From: Microbulbifer hainanensis | GTDB lineage: Bacteria > Pseudomonadota > Gammaproteobacteria > Pseudomonadales > Cellvibrionaceae | Reading direction: 5' to 3' | Assembly: GCF_014904735.1 (NCBI RefSeq) | Contig: NZ_JACZCR010000047.1 | Span: forward strand, 1 to 64,000 | DNA length: 64,000 nt | Shown: piece by piece, positions 35,402 to 45,531 of the stretch | Layout: the number at the start of each line of letters is the position of its first letter | Numbering within the stretch: the first letter of the stretch is position 1 | Notes under the pieces: generated by a model | Seen by the model: the letters and a program-made list of their open reading frames with translations, nothing else | The model's database searches: none | What the model was told of the DNA's origin: nothing | Translations under genes and position numbers: made by a program

Positions 35402-36301
35402 GTGAATCTGCAACAGATGGACATGAATCTCTTCCTGGTCCTGGAAGCAATCTACAACGAGCGCAATCTGACCCGCGCTGCGGAGCAGCTGCACATCACC
35501 CAACCGGCGGTGAGTAATGCCCTCGCCCGCTTGCGCCGCACACTGGATGACCCTCTGTTCACGCGAACCACAGGCGGCATGAGTCCGACACCGCTCACCG
35601 AACGCATCATGCCCAAGGTGCATGAGGCCCTGGTGCTGCTCGGCGGCAGCCTGAGAGAGCAGCGTCAATTTGATCCGGCCAGCGCGGAAATGACGCTGCG
35701 CCTGTCGATGAACGACATGGCCGAAACCCTGCTGTTGCCACGCCTGCTGGAACAGCTGCAACAGACTGCGCCCGGTATTTCCGTCGAGTCCTACTATGTG
35801 CCCAGGAACCAGCTGGTTAAGGAGCTTTCGGCCAATATGCTGGATTTCGGCCTGGATATTTCCCTCGCCACCACCACGCAATTGCAGCAGCACCGCCTGG
35901 TCCACGATCGCTATCTGTGTATGGTGCGCACAGACCATCCACTGGCACAGCAGACCAGTCTGACCCTGGAACAGTATCTACAGCTGGAACATATTCACGT
36001 TTCCAGCCGGCGCAGCGGCCCCGGGGTCGTGGATATCGGCCTGAATAAGCTCGGGCGCCGCCGCAATATCAAGTTGCGGGTACAGCACTACCGGGTTGCC
36101 CCGCTCGTGGTATTGCGTACAGACCTGGCTCTGACAGTACCGGCCAGTCTCGCCAACCAGTACCCCGCGCGCCTGTTCGAACTGCCATTCCAGATCCCAC
36201 AGCTGGACTGGCACCTGTTGTGGCACAACAATCAACATGACGATCCGGCCAACCGCTGGTTGCGCGAGCTGATACTGGATATGTTCGCAACCGCTCAATA
36301 G
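35402..36301 (+). CDS. LysR-family transcriptional regulator
   Basis: A 299-residue one-component regulator. N-terminal winged HTH: MNLFLVLEAIYNERNLTRAAEQLHITQPAVSNALARLRRTLDDPLFTRT (about residues 8-56), followed by a periplasmic-binding-like effector domain. The GTG at 35402 is chosen because the family starts near MNLQQMDMN and GGTGA lies 5 bases upstream; this gives the usual 300-residue length, whereas the longest frame (to 35267) would run into the divergent gene. It is divergent from the nine-gene acyl-CoA operon with a T-N11-A box between, so it likely controls that operon and possibly fadH downstream. Confidence 0.93.
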   Translation: MNLQQMDMNLFLVLEAIYNERNLTRAAEQLHITQPAVSNALARLRRTLDDPLFTRTTGGMSPTPLTERIMPKVHEALVLLGGSLREQRQFDPASAEMTLRLSMNDMAETLLLPRLLEQLQQTAPGISVESYYVPRNQLVKELSANMLDFGLDISLATTTQLQQHRLVHDRYLCMVRTDHPLAQQTSLTLEQYLQLEHIHVSSRRSGPGVVDIGLNKLGRRRNIKLRVQHYRVAPLVVLRTDLALTVPASLANQYPARLFELPFQIPQLDWHLLWHNNQHDDPANRWLRELILDMFATAQ

Positions 36302-36418
36302 GCAAGGATCTGTGCCCCGCAGGCCGTATCGGCGAAAGAGTCACCTCAGGCCATTGCCAGCCGCTGGAATGCGGATTCTTCCGCAGCCATGCGGTGCACG
36401 TCGGAGATTGATCACTGA

Positions 36419-38578
<2,160 letters not shown>

Positions 38579-38605
38579 CTATTCGGGCAGGTAGTCAGTA
38601 TAGGC

Positions 38606-38628
38606 GCCGGATGCCGTCCGCATCCGGC
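38606..38628. repeat. GC-rich 9-bp hairpin after fadH (REP-like)
   Basis: GCCGGATGC (38606-38614) and GCATCCGGC (38620-38628) form a perfect 9-bp stem with a five-base loop, 28 bases after the fadH stop. No T-run follows, so it is not a classical terminator. The GCCGGATGC core resembles extragenic palindromic (REP) elements. It may protect the mRNA 3' end. Confidence 0.55.
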
Positions 38629-38642
38629 AGGAATTTCCAGGT

Positions 38643-38666
38643 AAAAAAAGGCCCCGTAATGGGGCC
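38643..38666 (-). terminator. Terminator of the MFS gene
   Basis: Minus strand GGCCCC/GGGGCC stem with an ATTAC loop followed by seven T, 29 bases past the MFS stop codon. Confidence 0.85.
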
Positions 38667-38694
38667 GAGCTCAGGGTCATAAGACAAGCGACAA

Positions 38695-39957
38695 TCAATT
38701 TGGGTGGGGCGGCACAGCCAGCGCCGCTTCACTCTCCGGCTGCCACTGGGGCCGCGAGAGATATCCGGTCAGGCGGTAGAGCACAAATACCAGGCCACAG
38801 AGTGCAAACATTGCCCAGTACAGCGCCGGCCCGCCCAACCACTCGATCACCAGTCCGCCGACAAACGGCGCCGCGGACCAGCCCAGCGAATAGAACGACG
38901 AAGCGCCGAAGTAACTACCGCGCAGATGATCCGGCGCCATCCGGTCTATCTGCACACTCATGGTCGGGAACAGAATCGCCTCTGCGAGACTGACGACAAA
39001 GGTCGCGCCCATCCACCCGGCGAACCAGTCCACCGGATTGGTCGCATACCAAATCTGTCCCGCGGCCAGAATCAGCAGCCCGATCGCAATACGCCTGTTT
39101 ACGCTGATATCGCGCATCATCTGCAGCATCGGAAACTGCAGCAGTACGATGGTCGATGCATTCACCAGGATCATACTGGAAATCAGCTGCACCAGATCCG
39201 GCGCCTCAGCGCGAGTCAGGTACTGGACCAGACTCGAATCCATATGGGCGTAGATAAACATGGTCAGCACATTCGCAACAATAACAACGAGAAAAACGTG
39301 GTCGCGTTTCAACACTGCAAGCGTACTGGCAAACGTAGCTCCCGCATCGCGTTTTTTGTGCGCGAGGCGGCCGGTGGCGGTCCGCGCAAATCCCCAGAGA
39401 AAACCGAGGCTCAGCAGTAAATAACTGAGTGCGGTCAGGCCGAACGTGGACTGCTGCGCACTAAGCCCTGCCCACACCCCGACAATAGGACCGAGCGCCG
39501 CCCCGACGTTGACCAGGAAATAACGGAACTGCAACGCCAGCTCCCGGCTCTGCTTGTCCCGAATCAGGTCGCCCATCAACGCACTGGCGGGCGGCTCCCA
39601 TACCGCGCGGCCGATCGAGCAGAAGGTTATCGACAGGACAAACAGCGGCAGCGTGTCTGCCACTGCCAGCAGAGCAAAAGCGAGGAAATTAATTCCGGTT
39701 CCGGCCAGCAGAATATTGCGTCGGCCGTAACGGTCTGACAGTGCCCCGACATAAAACCCGAGCAGGGCCGCCCCCACCGCGGAGGCACTCAGAATCAGAC
39801 CGATTTGCGCCGCACCCAACTGGAATTTTTCATACAACAGAATCGCCAGAAACGGCCACACCATGAAATAGGTGCCGCGTCCGAAGAAGCTGCCGATCAG
39901 AATGATCCATATCAAAGGCGGAAAGTTATGCAGCCTCTGCCACCACTGCCTGTCCAT
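38695..39957 (-). CDS. MFS transporter (drug/metabolite efflux type)
   Basis: A 420-residue major-facilitator protein with about twelve hydrophobic helices. It starts MDRQWWQRLHNFPPLIWIILIGSFFGRGTYFM and has the loop 2-3 motif YVGALSDRYGRRN (about residues 65-77, the MFS motif A), with PAHxxAL-like WEPPASALMGDLIRD in helix 4-5. The substrate is not readable; the family includes multidrug and sugar efflux members. The ATG at 39957 is chosen because AAGGAG lies 8 bases upstream; the longer frame is basic and unconserved. It is monocistronic, with terminators on both sides. Confidence 0.9.
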   Translation of the reverse strand: MDRQWWQRLHNFPPLIWIILIGSFFGRGTYFMVWPFLAILLYEKFQLGAAQIGLILSASAVGAALLGFYVGALSDRYGRRNILLAGTGINFLAFALLAVADTLPLFVLSITFCSIGRAVWEPPASALMGDLIRDKQSRELALQFRYFLVNVGAALGPIVGVWAGLSAQQSTFGLTALSYLLLSLGFLWGFARTATGRLAHKKRDAGATFASTLAVLKRDHVFLVVIVANVLTMFIYAHMDSSLVQYLTRAEAPDLVQLISSMILVNASTIVLLQFPMLQMMRDISVNRRIAIGLLILAAGQIWYATNPVDWFAGWMGATFVVSLAEAILFPTMSVQIDRMAPDHLRGSYFGASSFYSLGWSAAPFVGGLVIEWLGGPALYWAMFALCGLVFVLYRLTGYLSRPQWQPESEAALAVPPHPN

Positions 39958-40036
39958 TGGAATTACTCCTTGTCGATGATCTTTCTCTCGTAAATAACCA
40001 GAACGCACAGACACTCTTCTGCGCGAAATTTTTGGC

Positions 40037-40071
40037 AAAAAAAAACCCGGGAGGCGTGCCTTCCGGGTTTT
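40037..40071 (-). terminator. Strong terminator of an isolated small transcription unit
   Basis: Stem AAACCCGGGAGG/CCTTCCGGGTTT (12 pairs, one G-T) followed on the minus strand by nine T. No known gene lies immediately upstream on that strand; only the 59-codon frame at 40126-40305 and its promoter do. It insulates the MFS gene from that unit. Confidence 0.85.
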
Positions 40072-40125
40072 CTGTTGGGAGGAAGGCTTTTTCACCTTCC
40101 ATCGCCAGTAGCTTTGTCAGGTGTG

Positions 40126-40305
40126 CTAGGTGATCACGACGGTCACCGGGCGCATCTTATAAGTATTGCGCTGGGCGCAGACTTTACGCGCACCGCCACA
40201 CCAGGTCACAAACCCGAACGCCGAACGCAGATGCACAGAGGCCGACAGCAGGTGCTGCAGGGCGGAGCGCAGTCGCGGCGAAAATTGTAGGGTTTGCGGG
40301 TTCAT
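40126..40305 (-). CDS. Hypothetical small basic protein (59 residues), unrecognised
   Basis: A minus-strand ATG frame of 59 codons with a promoter upstream and a strong terminator downstream. The product starts MNPQTLQFSPRLRSALQHLL, has two cysteines (TWCGGARKVCAQ) and ends MRPVTVVIT. It is basic, with no clear signal peptide. No good ribosome site precedes the ATG (only AAG), which lowers confidence. I do not recognise the family. Alternatively the unit encodes a small RNA of about 260 nt and the frame is incidental. Confidence 0.4.
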   Translation of the reverse strand: MNPQTLQFSPRLRSALQHLLSASVHLRSAFGFVTWCGGARKVCAQRNTYKMRPVTVVIT

Positions 40306-40339
40306 CGAATTAAATTCTTAAGTTGACGCTATGGCGTTA

Positions 40340-40367
40340 ATAGTATCTGAGCAGTCAGCGTTTGCAA
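40340..40367 (-). promoter_or_regulatory. Promoter of the small transcription unit
   Basis: Minus strand TTGCAA (40362-40367) and TACTAT (40340-40345) with a 16-bp spacer, followed at the start region by a small hairpin (ACGC-CATA-GCGT, about 40326-40337). It is 35 bp upstream of the 59-codon frame. Confidence 0.45.
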
Positions 40368-40503
40368 GGAAAAAGTTGCATTATTTTTTCGAGTTGTTCT
40401 CATCGCCGCAGCAAATATTTCAACGCGGTAATCAAAGGGGCATGGCCGACTATACTGGAAACATTTCTGCGGACCGGAGACCCACCAAGGATTGGACCCG
40501 CCC

Positions 40504-42090
40504 ATGACCAGTGACGCAAATATTCCCCAGAATATTGACGATACCGCCGCGCGGCAGACTGAGATGATAGCCACCCCCGCCGGCCCACTTCTCGGGAAGA
40601 TAGATCCCAAAACCGGAGTACAGTGTTTTCTCGGTGTTCCCTTTGCTGCGCCACCGGTGGGTGAGCTGCGCTGGCGCGCCCCACAGAAGATGGCGCCGTG
40701 GCGGGCACCTTTGCAGGCCACCCGATTCGGTATGCCCGCGGCACAGAACCCCTCGCTACTGTTCAAGGTGCTCGGCCCCAACGGCGAGCATCCAGAGGGG
40801 GAGGACTGCCTGTACCTCAATATCTATGCGCCGCCACAGGACAGGCGGAGTTCGACCAAACTGCCGGTGATGGTCTGGATTCACGGTGGTTCTTTTTACC
40901 TGGGATCCGGCTCACAGGAAATTTACGACGGCCGTTACCTGGCTGCCAGCGGCCGGGCCATCGTGGTCACCTTCAATTACCGCCTCGGCGCCCTCGGTTT
41001 TCTGCGCCTCGACGACATCAGCGATATTCCGGCGACCGGCAACGAAGGCCTGCAAGACCAGATTGCTGCACTGCAATGGGTACAGGAAAACGTCGCTGCA
41101 TTCGGCGGCGATCCTGACAACGTCACCCTGTTTGGCGAATCCGCTGGCGCCATGTGCATCGTCAATTTGATGGCTGCGCGCAACTGCCGCGGTCTGTTTC
41201 ATCGCGCGATTGTACAGAGCGGTAACCCGAGCACCGTGCACTCCCGCGATCGGGCCAACGACCTGGGCCGGGGATTTCTCGAACACCTGGCACAACTGAG
41301 AGATGTCGACGATCCGGCCGGCGCCAGCACCCGGGAAATCTTACAGGCTCAACTGGCGGTGCTGTCCGATCCGCGTATGGAACAGCACTGGGGGCAACTG
41401 CCGTTCAAACCGGTAATCGACGGCGCGTTGCTGCACGCGGAACCCGTCACCGCAATGCAGGATGGCAGCGCCGCCGACTTATCCCTTTTACTCGGCTACA
41501 ACCTGGACGAGTGGAACCTGTTCAGCGCAACCGCACCGGACAGCTTTACCCTAGATAGCGATCAGATCCGTGCGCGCCTCGAGTGGATGCTGCCGGGCAA
41601 TGTGCTGGATCCATTACTCGAACACTACTATCGCAAAGCCGTGACCCTGACAGGCAATCCCTGGCCGGAGTGGAGCCGCGCCTGGAACCTGATGCTGACC
41701 GATATGATATTCACCCTGCCCGGCATGCGCCTGCTGCAAGCCCATGGCGGCCGTAATTTCCACTACCACTTTGCCCAGCCCCTGGCGTCGCAACCGCTAC
41801 TCGGGGCCTGCCACGCGGTGGAACTCGGTTACGTATTTGGCACCCATGGGGAAAGCGCTGTTCAGGATCTCTACGGTGCCGAAACTGAGCCGCACCAGCT
41901 CAGTGATGTGATGCGCGATGCCTGGCTGAACTTTGCCGAAAGCGGAGATCCCGGTAAAGACTGGCCGGCATTCAGTGAGGGGCACAGTCGCCGGTTCGGC
42001 GATCACCCGGAGGATCGCGCCTTCGATGCGGCAGAAGTGGCCGCACTGTGGCAACATGTGCCGCATGAATGGTTGCAGCGATATCTATAG
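40504..42090 (+). CDS. Type-B carboxylesterase
   Basis: A 528-residue serine esterase of the cholinesterase-like family. Seen: GVPFAAPPVGELRWRAPQ near residue 45, EDCLYLNIYAP, oxyanion hole WIHGGSFYLGSG, nucleophile elbow FGESAGAMC (about 210-218), and the His region CHAVELGYVFG. No signal peptide is evident, so it is probably cytoplasmic. Family members hydrolyse short-chain or aryl esters; the substrate is unknown. It overlaps no neighbour; the next gene starts 3 bases after its stop, implying an operon with the phosphatase. The start at 40504 has only a distant AAGGA. Confidence 0.92.
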   Translation: MTSDANIPQNIDDTAARQTEMIATPAGPLLGKIDPKTGVQCFLGVPFAAPPVGELRWRAPQKMAPWRAPLQATRFGMPAAQNPSLLFKVLGPNGEHPEGEDCLYLNIYAPPQDRRSSTKLPVMVWIHGGSFYLGSGSQEIYDGRYLAASGRAIVVTFNYRLGALGFLRLDDISDIPATGNEGLQDQIAALQWVQENVAAFGGDPDNVTLFGESAGAMCIVNLMAARNCRGLFHRAIVQSGNPSTVHSRDRANDLGRGFLEHLAQLRDVDDPAGASTREILQAQLAVLSDPRMEQHWGQLPFKPVIDGALLHAEPVTAMQDGSAADLSLLLGYNLDEWNLFSATAPDSFTLDSDQIRARLEWMLPGNVLDPLLEHYYRKAVTLTGNPWPEWSRAWNLMLTDMIFTLPGMRLLQAHGGRNFHYHFAQPLASQPLLGACHAVELGYVFGTHGESAVQDLYGAETEPHQLSDVMRDAWLNFAESGDPGKDWPAFSEGHSRRFGDHPEDRAFDAAEVAALWQHVPHEWLQRYL

Positions 42091-42093
42091 GGA

Positions 42094-42642
42094 ATGACAA
42101 AAATATTACTGATCCGCCACGGCGAAGCGGCGAAGTCTCCCAAAGACCCGGATCCGGGCCTGACCGAACTGGGCAATCTGCAGGCAAGAAAACTGGCGGA
42201 ACACTTCGCCGAAGCGCCGCGCTTCGAACTGGTCAGCAGCCCCAAGGCGCGGACGCGACAGACGGCGCAACCGCTGGCGGATCTCTGGCAGTGCCCGGTC
42301 ATTATCGAGGAAGCGATGATTGAAATCCCGTCGCCGGCAGGCGTAACCCTGAGCAATCGGGGCGACTGGCTGCGGAGTTTGCTCAACAGTGAATGGGATT
42401 TTGCAAACCGGGAACAGTCCGAATGGCGCAGTAAAACCCTGGACTACCTGAAAGGGCTGGAACAGGACACCGCAGTGTTCTGCCACTTTATGGTCATCAA
42501 TTCAGTGGTTGCACATATTCGCGACGACGCCAGTGTTCAACAGTTCCGACCCGACTACACCTCGGTGACGGAGCTATACCTCGAGGGTGACACCCTCGAG
42601 CTGGTAACCCTGGGCAAGATCCGTGACAGTCGGATCCTCTAG
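42094..42642 (+). CDS. Histidine phosphatase (SixA/PGAM-like)
   Basis: A 182-residue histidine phosphatase: LLIRHGEAAKSPKDPDPGLTELGNLQARKLAEHF (RHG motif, residues 8-10), SSPKARTRQTAQPLA (second Arg), and FCHFMVINSVVAHI, where the His of CHFM probably supplies the second catalytic His. The core matches small PGAM-like phosphatases. It begins 3 bases after the carboxylesterase stop, so the genes are coupled. The physiological substrate is unknown. Confidence 0.85.
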   Translation: MTKILLIRHGEAAKSPKDPDPGLTELGNLQARKLAEHFAEAPRFELVSSPKARTRQTAQPLADLWQCPVIIEEAMIEIPSPAGVTLSNRGDWLRSLLNSEWDFANREQSEWRSKTLDYLKGLEQDTAVFCHFMVINSVVAHIRDDASVQQFRPDYTSVTELYLEGDTLELVTLGKIRDSRIL

Positions 42643-42664
42643 AAAACCGATAAACCACCGCCAA

Positions 42665-42703
42665 TAAAAAAAGGGGCAAACCGCAATGGTTGGCCCCTCT
42701 TTC
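42665..42703. terminator. Terminator between the phosphatase gene and pepN
   Basis: Imperfect 11-bp stem AGGGGCAAACC/GGTTGGCCCCT (one A-G mismatch) with a five-base loop. The minus strand side ends in a run of seven T, so it serves pepN best; the plus side (TCTTTC) is weaker for the phosphatase operon. Confidence 0.75.
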
Positions 42704-42737
42704 ACTTCGATCTTGCAGCAATCCGCCAATACGGCGG

Positions 42738-45368
42738 TCAGGCGAGGCTTTTGCTCACCACCTCGTAGAGATCCCGCGACAGCTTGCCGGAGTCCATTAC
42801 TGACTGCAGTGCAGCCCGCATCTTATCTCCCAGATCCGCCGTGTACTTCTTCCATCGCGTGATGGGTGTTACCAGGCGCGCGGCGATCTGCGGATTGAGT
42901 TTATCAAGTGCGATTACCTGCTCCGCGAGAAAATCGAAGCCGCTGCCATCCGCACGGTGGAACTGATTGAAATTGCGATTGGCAAAACCACCAATGACAG
43001 CACGAACCTTGTTCGGGTTTTTCAGTTCGAAGGCAGGGTGCTGCATCAGGCCGCGCACATTCTCCAGTGTGCCGCGCTGGGCACTGCTGCTTTGCAGGCC
43101 GAGCCAGAGTTCCACCACCTGCGTATCCTGCTGCCAGCGCTGGTAGAAGGATTCCAGGGCGCTCTGGGCGACCTGTTCCGGCGCGTGATTGACCAGTGCC
43201 GCCAGCGCCACTGCGCTGTCGGTCATATTGCCGGCGGCGGCAAATTGCGCTTCCGCCAGCGCCAGCTGTTCCGTTTCCTCCGTGACACACAGATAACTGA
43301 GGCAGGTATTCTTCAGGCTGCGCGCGGCGATATCGGCGGCGCTGGGGCTGTATTCGCGGTCGTCGTGGAATCGCTGGTAACAGGCGAGCAGATCGTCTTT
43401 CAAGGCCAGTGCCAGCTCGCGCCGCGCGAATTCGCGCGCGGCGATAATGGCTTCCGCATCGATGGTTTCCGCGTGCTCCGCCAGTGTCTGCGCACTAGGC
43501 AGCGCCAGTATCTCCGCCACCAGGGCCGGATCCAGCTCGCGGTTTTGCAGCACACTGCGATAGGCGTTCACTAGTGCCGGAGGCAGTTCCAGCGGGCGCT
43601 GCTGGCGAAAATCTTCCTGCAGTTTTTCCAGCGCCATAAAGGCCAGACGCTGGCCAGCATCCCAGCGATTGAATTCGTCGCTGTCGCAGCGCATCAGGAA
43701 CAGCAAATCCTCGCTGCTGTATTCATAGCGCACTTTCACCGGCGCAGAAAAACCGCGCAGCAATGACGGCAGCGGTTTTTGTGCAAATCCATGGAACCGG
43801 AACGTCTGCTCACTCTCGGTGATTTCCAGCACCTGCTCGGTGTTGCCTGCGGTATCCAGCGGCAGCGCCTCACCATCGCGGCCCAGCAAACCGAGCGCAA
43901 ATGGAATATGGAAAGGCAGTTTTTCCTGCTGTCCCGGTGTCGCCGGGCAGGATTGCCTGATTGTCAGGGAATAAGTGCCGCTGGCCGCATCAAACTCATC
44001 GCTCACATCGAGCACCGGTGTGCCCGCCTGGCTATACCAGCGGCGGAACTGGGAAAAGTCGACACCGTTGGCGTCCTCCATCGCCTTGACGAAATCCTCG
44101 CAGGTCACCGCCTGTCCGTCATGGCGCTCAAAATAGAGGTCGCTGCCCTTGCGGAAACCATCGGCCCCCAGCAGCGTGTGGATCATGCGCACGACTTCCG
44201 CACCCTTTTCGTAAACCGTCAGGGTGTAGAAGTTGGAGATTTCCATGTAGGAGTCCGGCCGCACCGGGTGAGACATGGGCCCGGCATCCTCGGCGAACTG
44301 CGTGGTGCGCAGCATGGAAACATCTTCAATGCGCTTGACCGCGCGGGAGTTCATATCGGCGGAAAATTCCGCGTCGCGAAATACGGTAAAGCCCTCTTTC
44401 AGGCTCAACTGAAACCAGTCGCGGCAGGTAACGCGGTTGCCGGACCAGTTGTGGAAATACTCGTGCGCGACGATCGCTTCGATACGCTGGTAGCTCGCGT
44501 CCGTGGCAGTCTTGGGGCTCGCCAGTACACAGGCCGAGTTGAAGATGTTCAGCCCCTTGTTTTCCATTGCGCCCATATTGAAGTGATCGACGGCGACCAC
44601 CATGAAAATGTCCAGGTCGTACTCGCGTCCGTATACCTCCTCGTCCCAACGCATCGACTTTTTCAGCGAGCGCATGGCGTGATCGCATTTGCCGATATTC
44701 TTGGCCTCGGTGAAGATCTGTAGCTTCACCGCGCGGCCGCTGGCCGTGGTAAACGTGTCTTCCACATGCTGCAGGTCACCGGCCACCAGGGCAAACAGGT
44801 AGGACGGCTTGGCAAAGGGGTCCTCCCAGGTGACGAACTGCCGCCCGTCTTCGGTGGTGCCGCGCTCGATTTCATTGCCGTTCGACAGCAGCACCGGGTA
44901 CTGCTTCGGCGCGACAATGGTGGTCGTGAAGGTGGACATGACGTCCGGACGGTCCGGATAGAAGGTGATCTTGCGGAAACCCTCCGCCTCGCACTGGGTG
45001 CAGTACATGCCGTTGGAGAGGTAGAGCCCCTCCAGCGAGGTGTTCTCCTCCGGATTGATGCGGTTGTGGATCTCCAGCACGAATTCCGGCTTGTCCACCG
45101 GGATCGACAGCCCTTCCGGCAGCTCCTGGTAGCGGCTGGCCGGGACCAGTTCGCCATCGATGGACACCGACAGCAGCTCCAGTTCCACCCCATCCAGAAC
45201 CAGAGGTGGCAAATCGGTCCCCGCGGCAGGGTTGCGGCGGATATGCAGCTCCGACCTGACCAGCGTGGACCTGGGCTGCAGCTCGAAGCGCAGCCGCGTA
45301 CTGTCGACGAGATAGTCGGGTACGCGGTAATCCTTCAGGTAGACGGTACGGGGCTGGGCATCTTTCAT
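42738..45368 (-). CDS. pepN: Aminopeptidase N
   Basis: M1 zinc aminopeptidase that removes N-terminal residues from peptides. The 876 residues (E. coli 870) start MKDAQPRTVYLKDYRVPDY, the family start; an upstream frame of 32 codons is unconserved. The exopeptidase motif GAMENKGLNIF (about 260-270), zinc-binding HEYFHN with the downstream Glu in LSLKEGFTV, and the long alpha-helical C-terminal domain are complete. It lies convergent to the phosphatase gene and 163 bp from ggt. No signal peptide, so cytoplasmic. Confidence 0.97.
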   Translation of the reverse strand: MKDAQPRTVYLKDYRVPDYLVDSTRLRFELQPRSTLVRSELHIRRNPAAGTDLPPLVLDGVELELLSVSIDGELVPASRYQELPEGLSIPVDKPEFVLEIHNRINPEENTSLEGLYLSNGMYCTQCEAEGFRKITFYPDRPDVMSTFTTTIVAPKQYPVLLSNGNEIERGTTEDGRQFVTWEDPFAKPSYLFALVAGDLQHVEDTFTTASGRAVKLQIFTEAKNIGKCDHAMRSLKKSMRWDEEVYGREYDLDIFMVVAVDHFNMGAMENKGLNIFNSACVLASPKTATDASYQRIEAIVAHEYFHNWSGNRVTCRDWFQLSLKEGFTVFRDAEFSADMNSRAVKRIEDVSMLRTTQFAEDAGPMSHPVRPDSYMEISNFYTLTVYEKGAEVVRMIHTLLGADGFRKGSDLYFERHDGQAVTCEDFVKAMEDANGVDFSQFRRWYSQAGTPVLDVSDEFDAASGTYSLTIRQSCPATPGQQEKLPFHIPFALGLLGRDGEALPLDTAGNTEQVLEITESEQTFRFHGFAQKPLPSLLRGFSAPVKVRYEYSSEDLLFLMRCDSDEFNRWDAGQRLAFMALEKLQEDFRQQRPLELPPALVNAYRSVLQNRELDPALVAEILALPSAQTLAEHAETIDAEAIIAAREFARRELALALKDDLLACYQRFHDDREYSPSAADIAARSLKNTCLSYLCVTEETEQLALAEAQFAAAGNMTDSAVALAALVNHAPEQVAQSALESFYQRWQQDTQVVELWLGLQSSSAQRGTLENVRGLMQHPAFELKNPNKVRAVIGGFANRNFNQFHRADGSGFDFLAEQVIALDKLNPQIAARLVTPITRWKKYTADLGDKMRAALQSVMDSGKLSRDLYEVVSKSLA

Positions 45369-45531
45369 GACAAAATCCAATAGACTGCTGACAGACGGTT
45401 CGGCGCCCATGACGCTACTAGGCGTTTCCCGAGGGCGTCTATCCAACGCGTCTCTCAAGCTCATTTAGGGGGGCCGGAGCGCCCCACTATATAGATTTCA
45501 TCCGCAGTGCCAAGGCCCCGCGCCAGCGACT

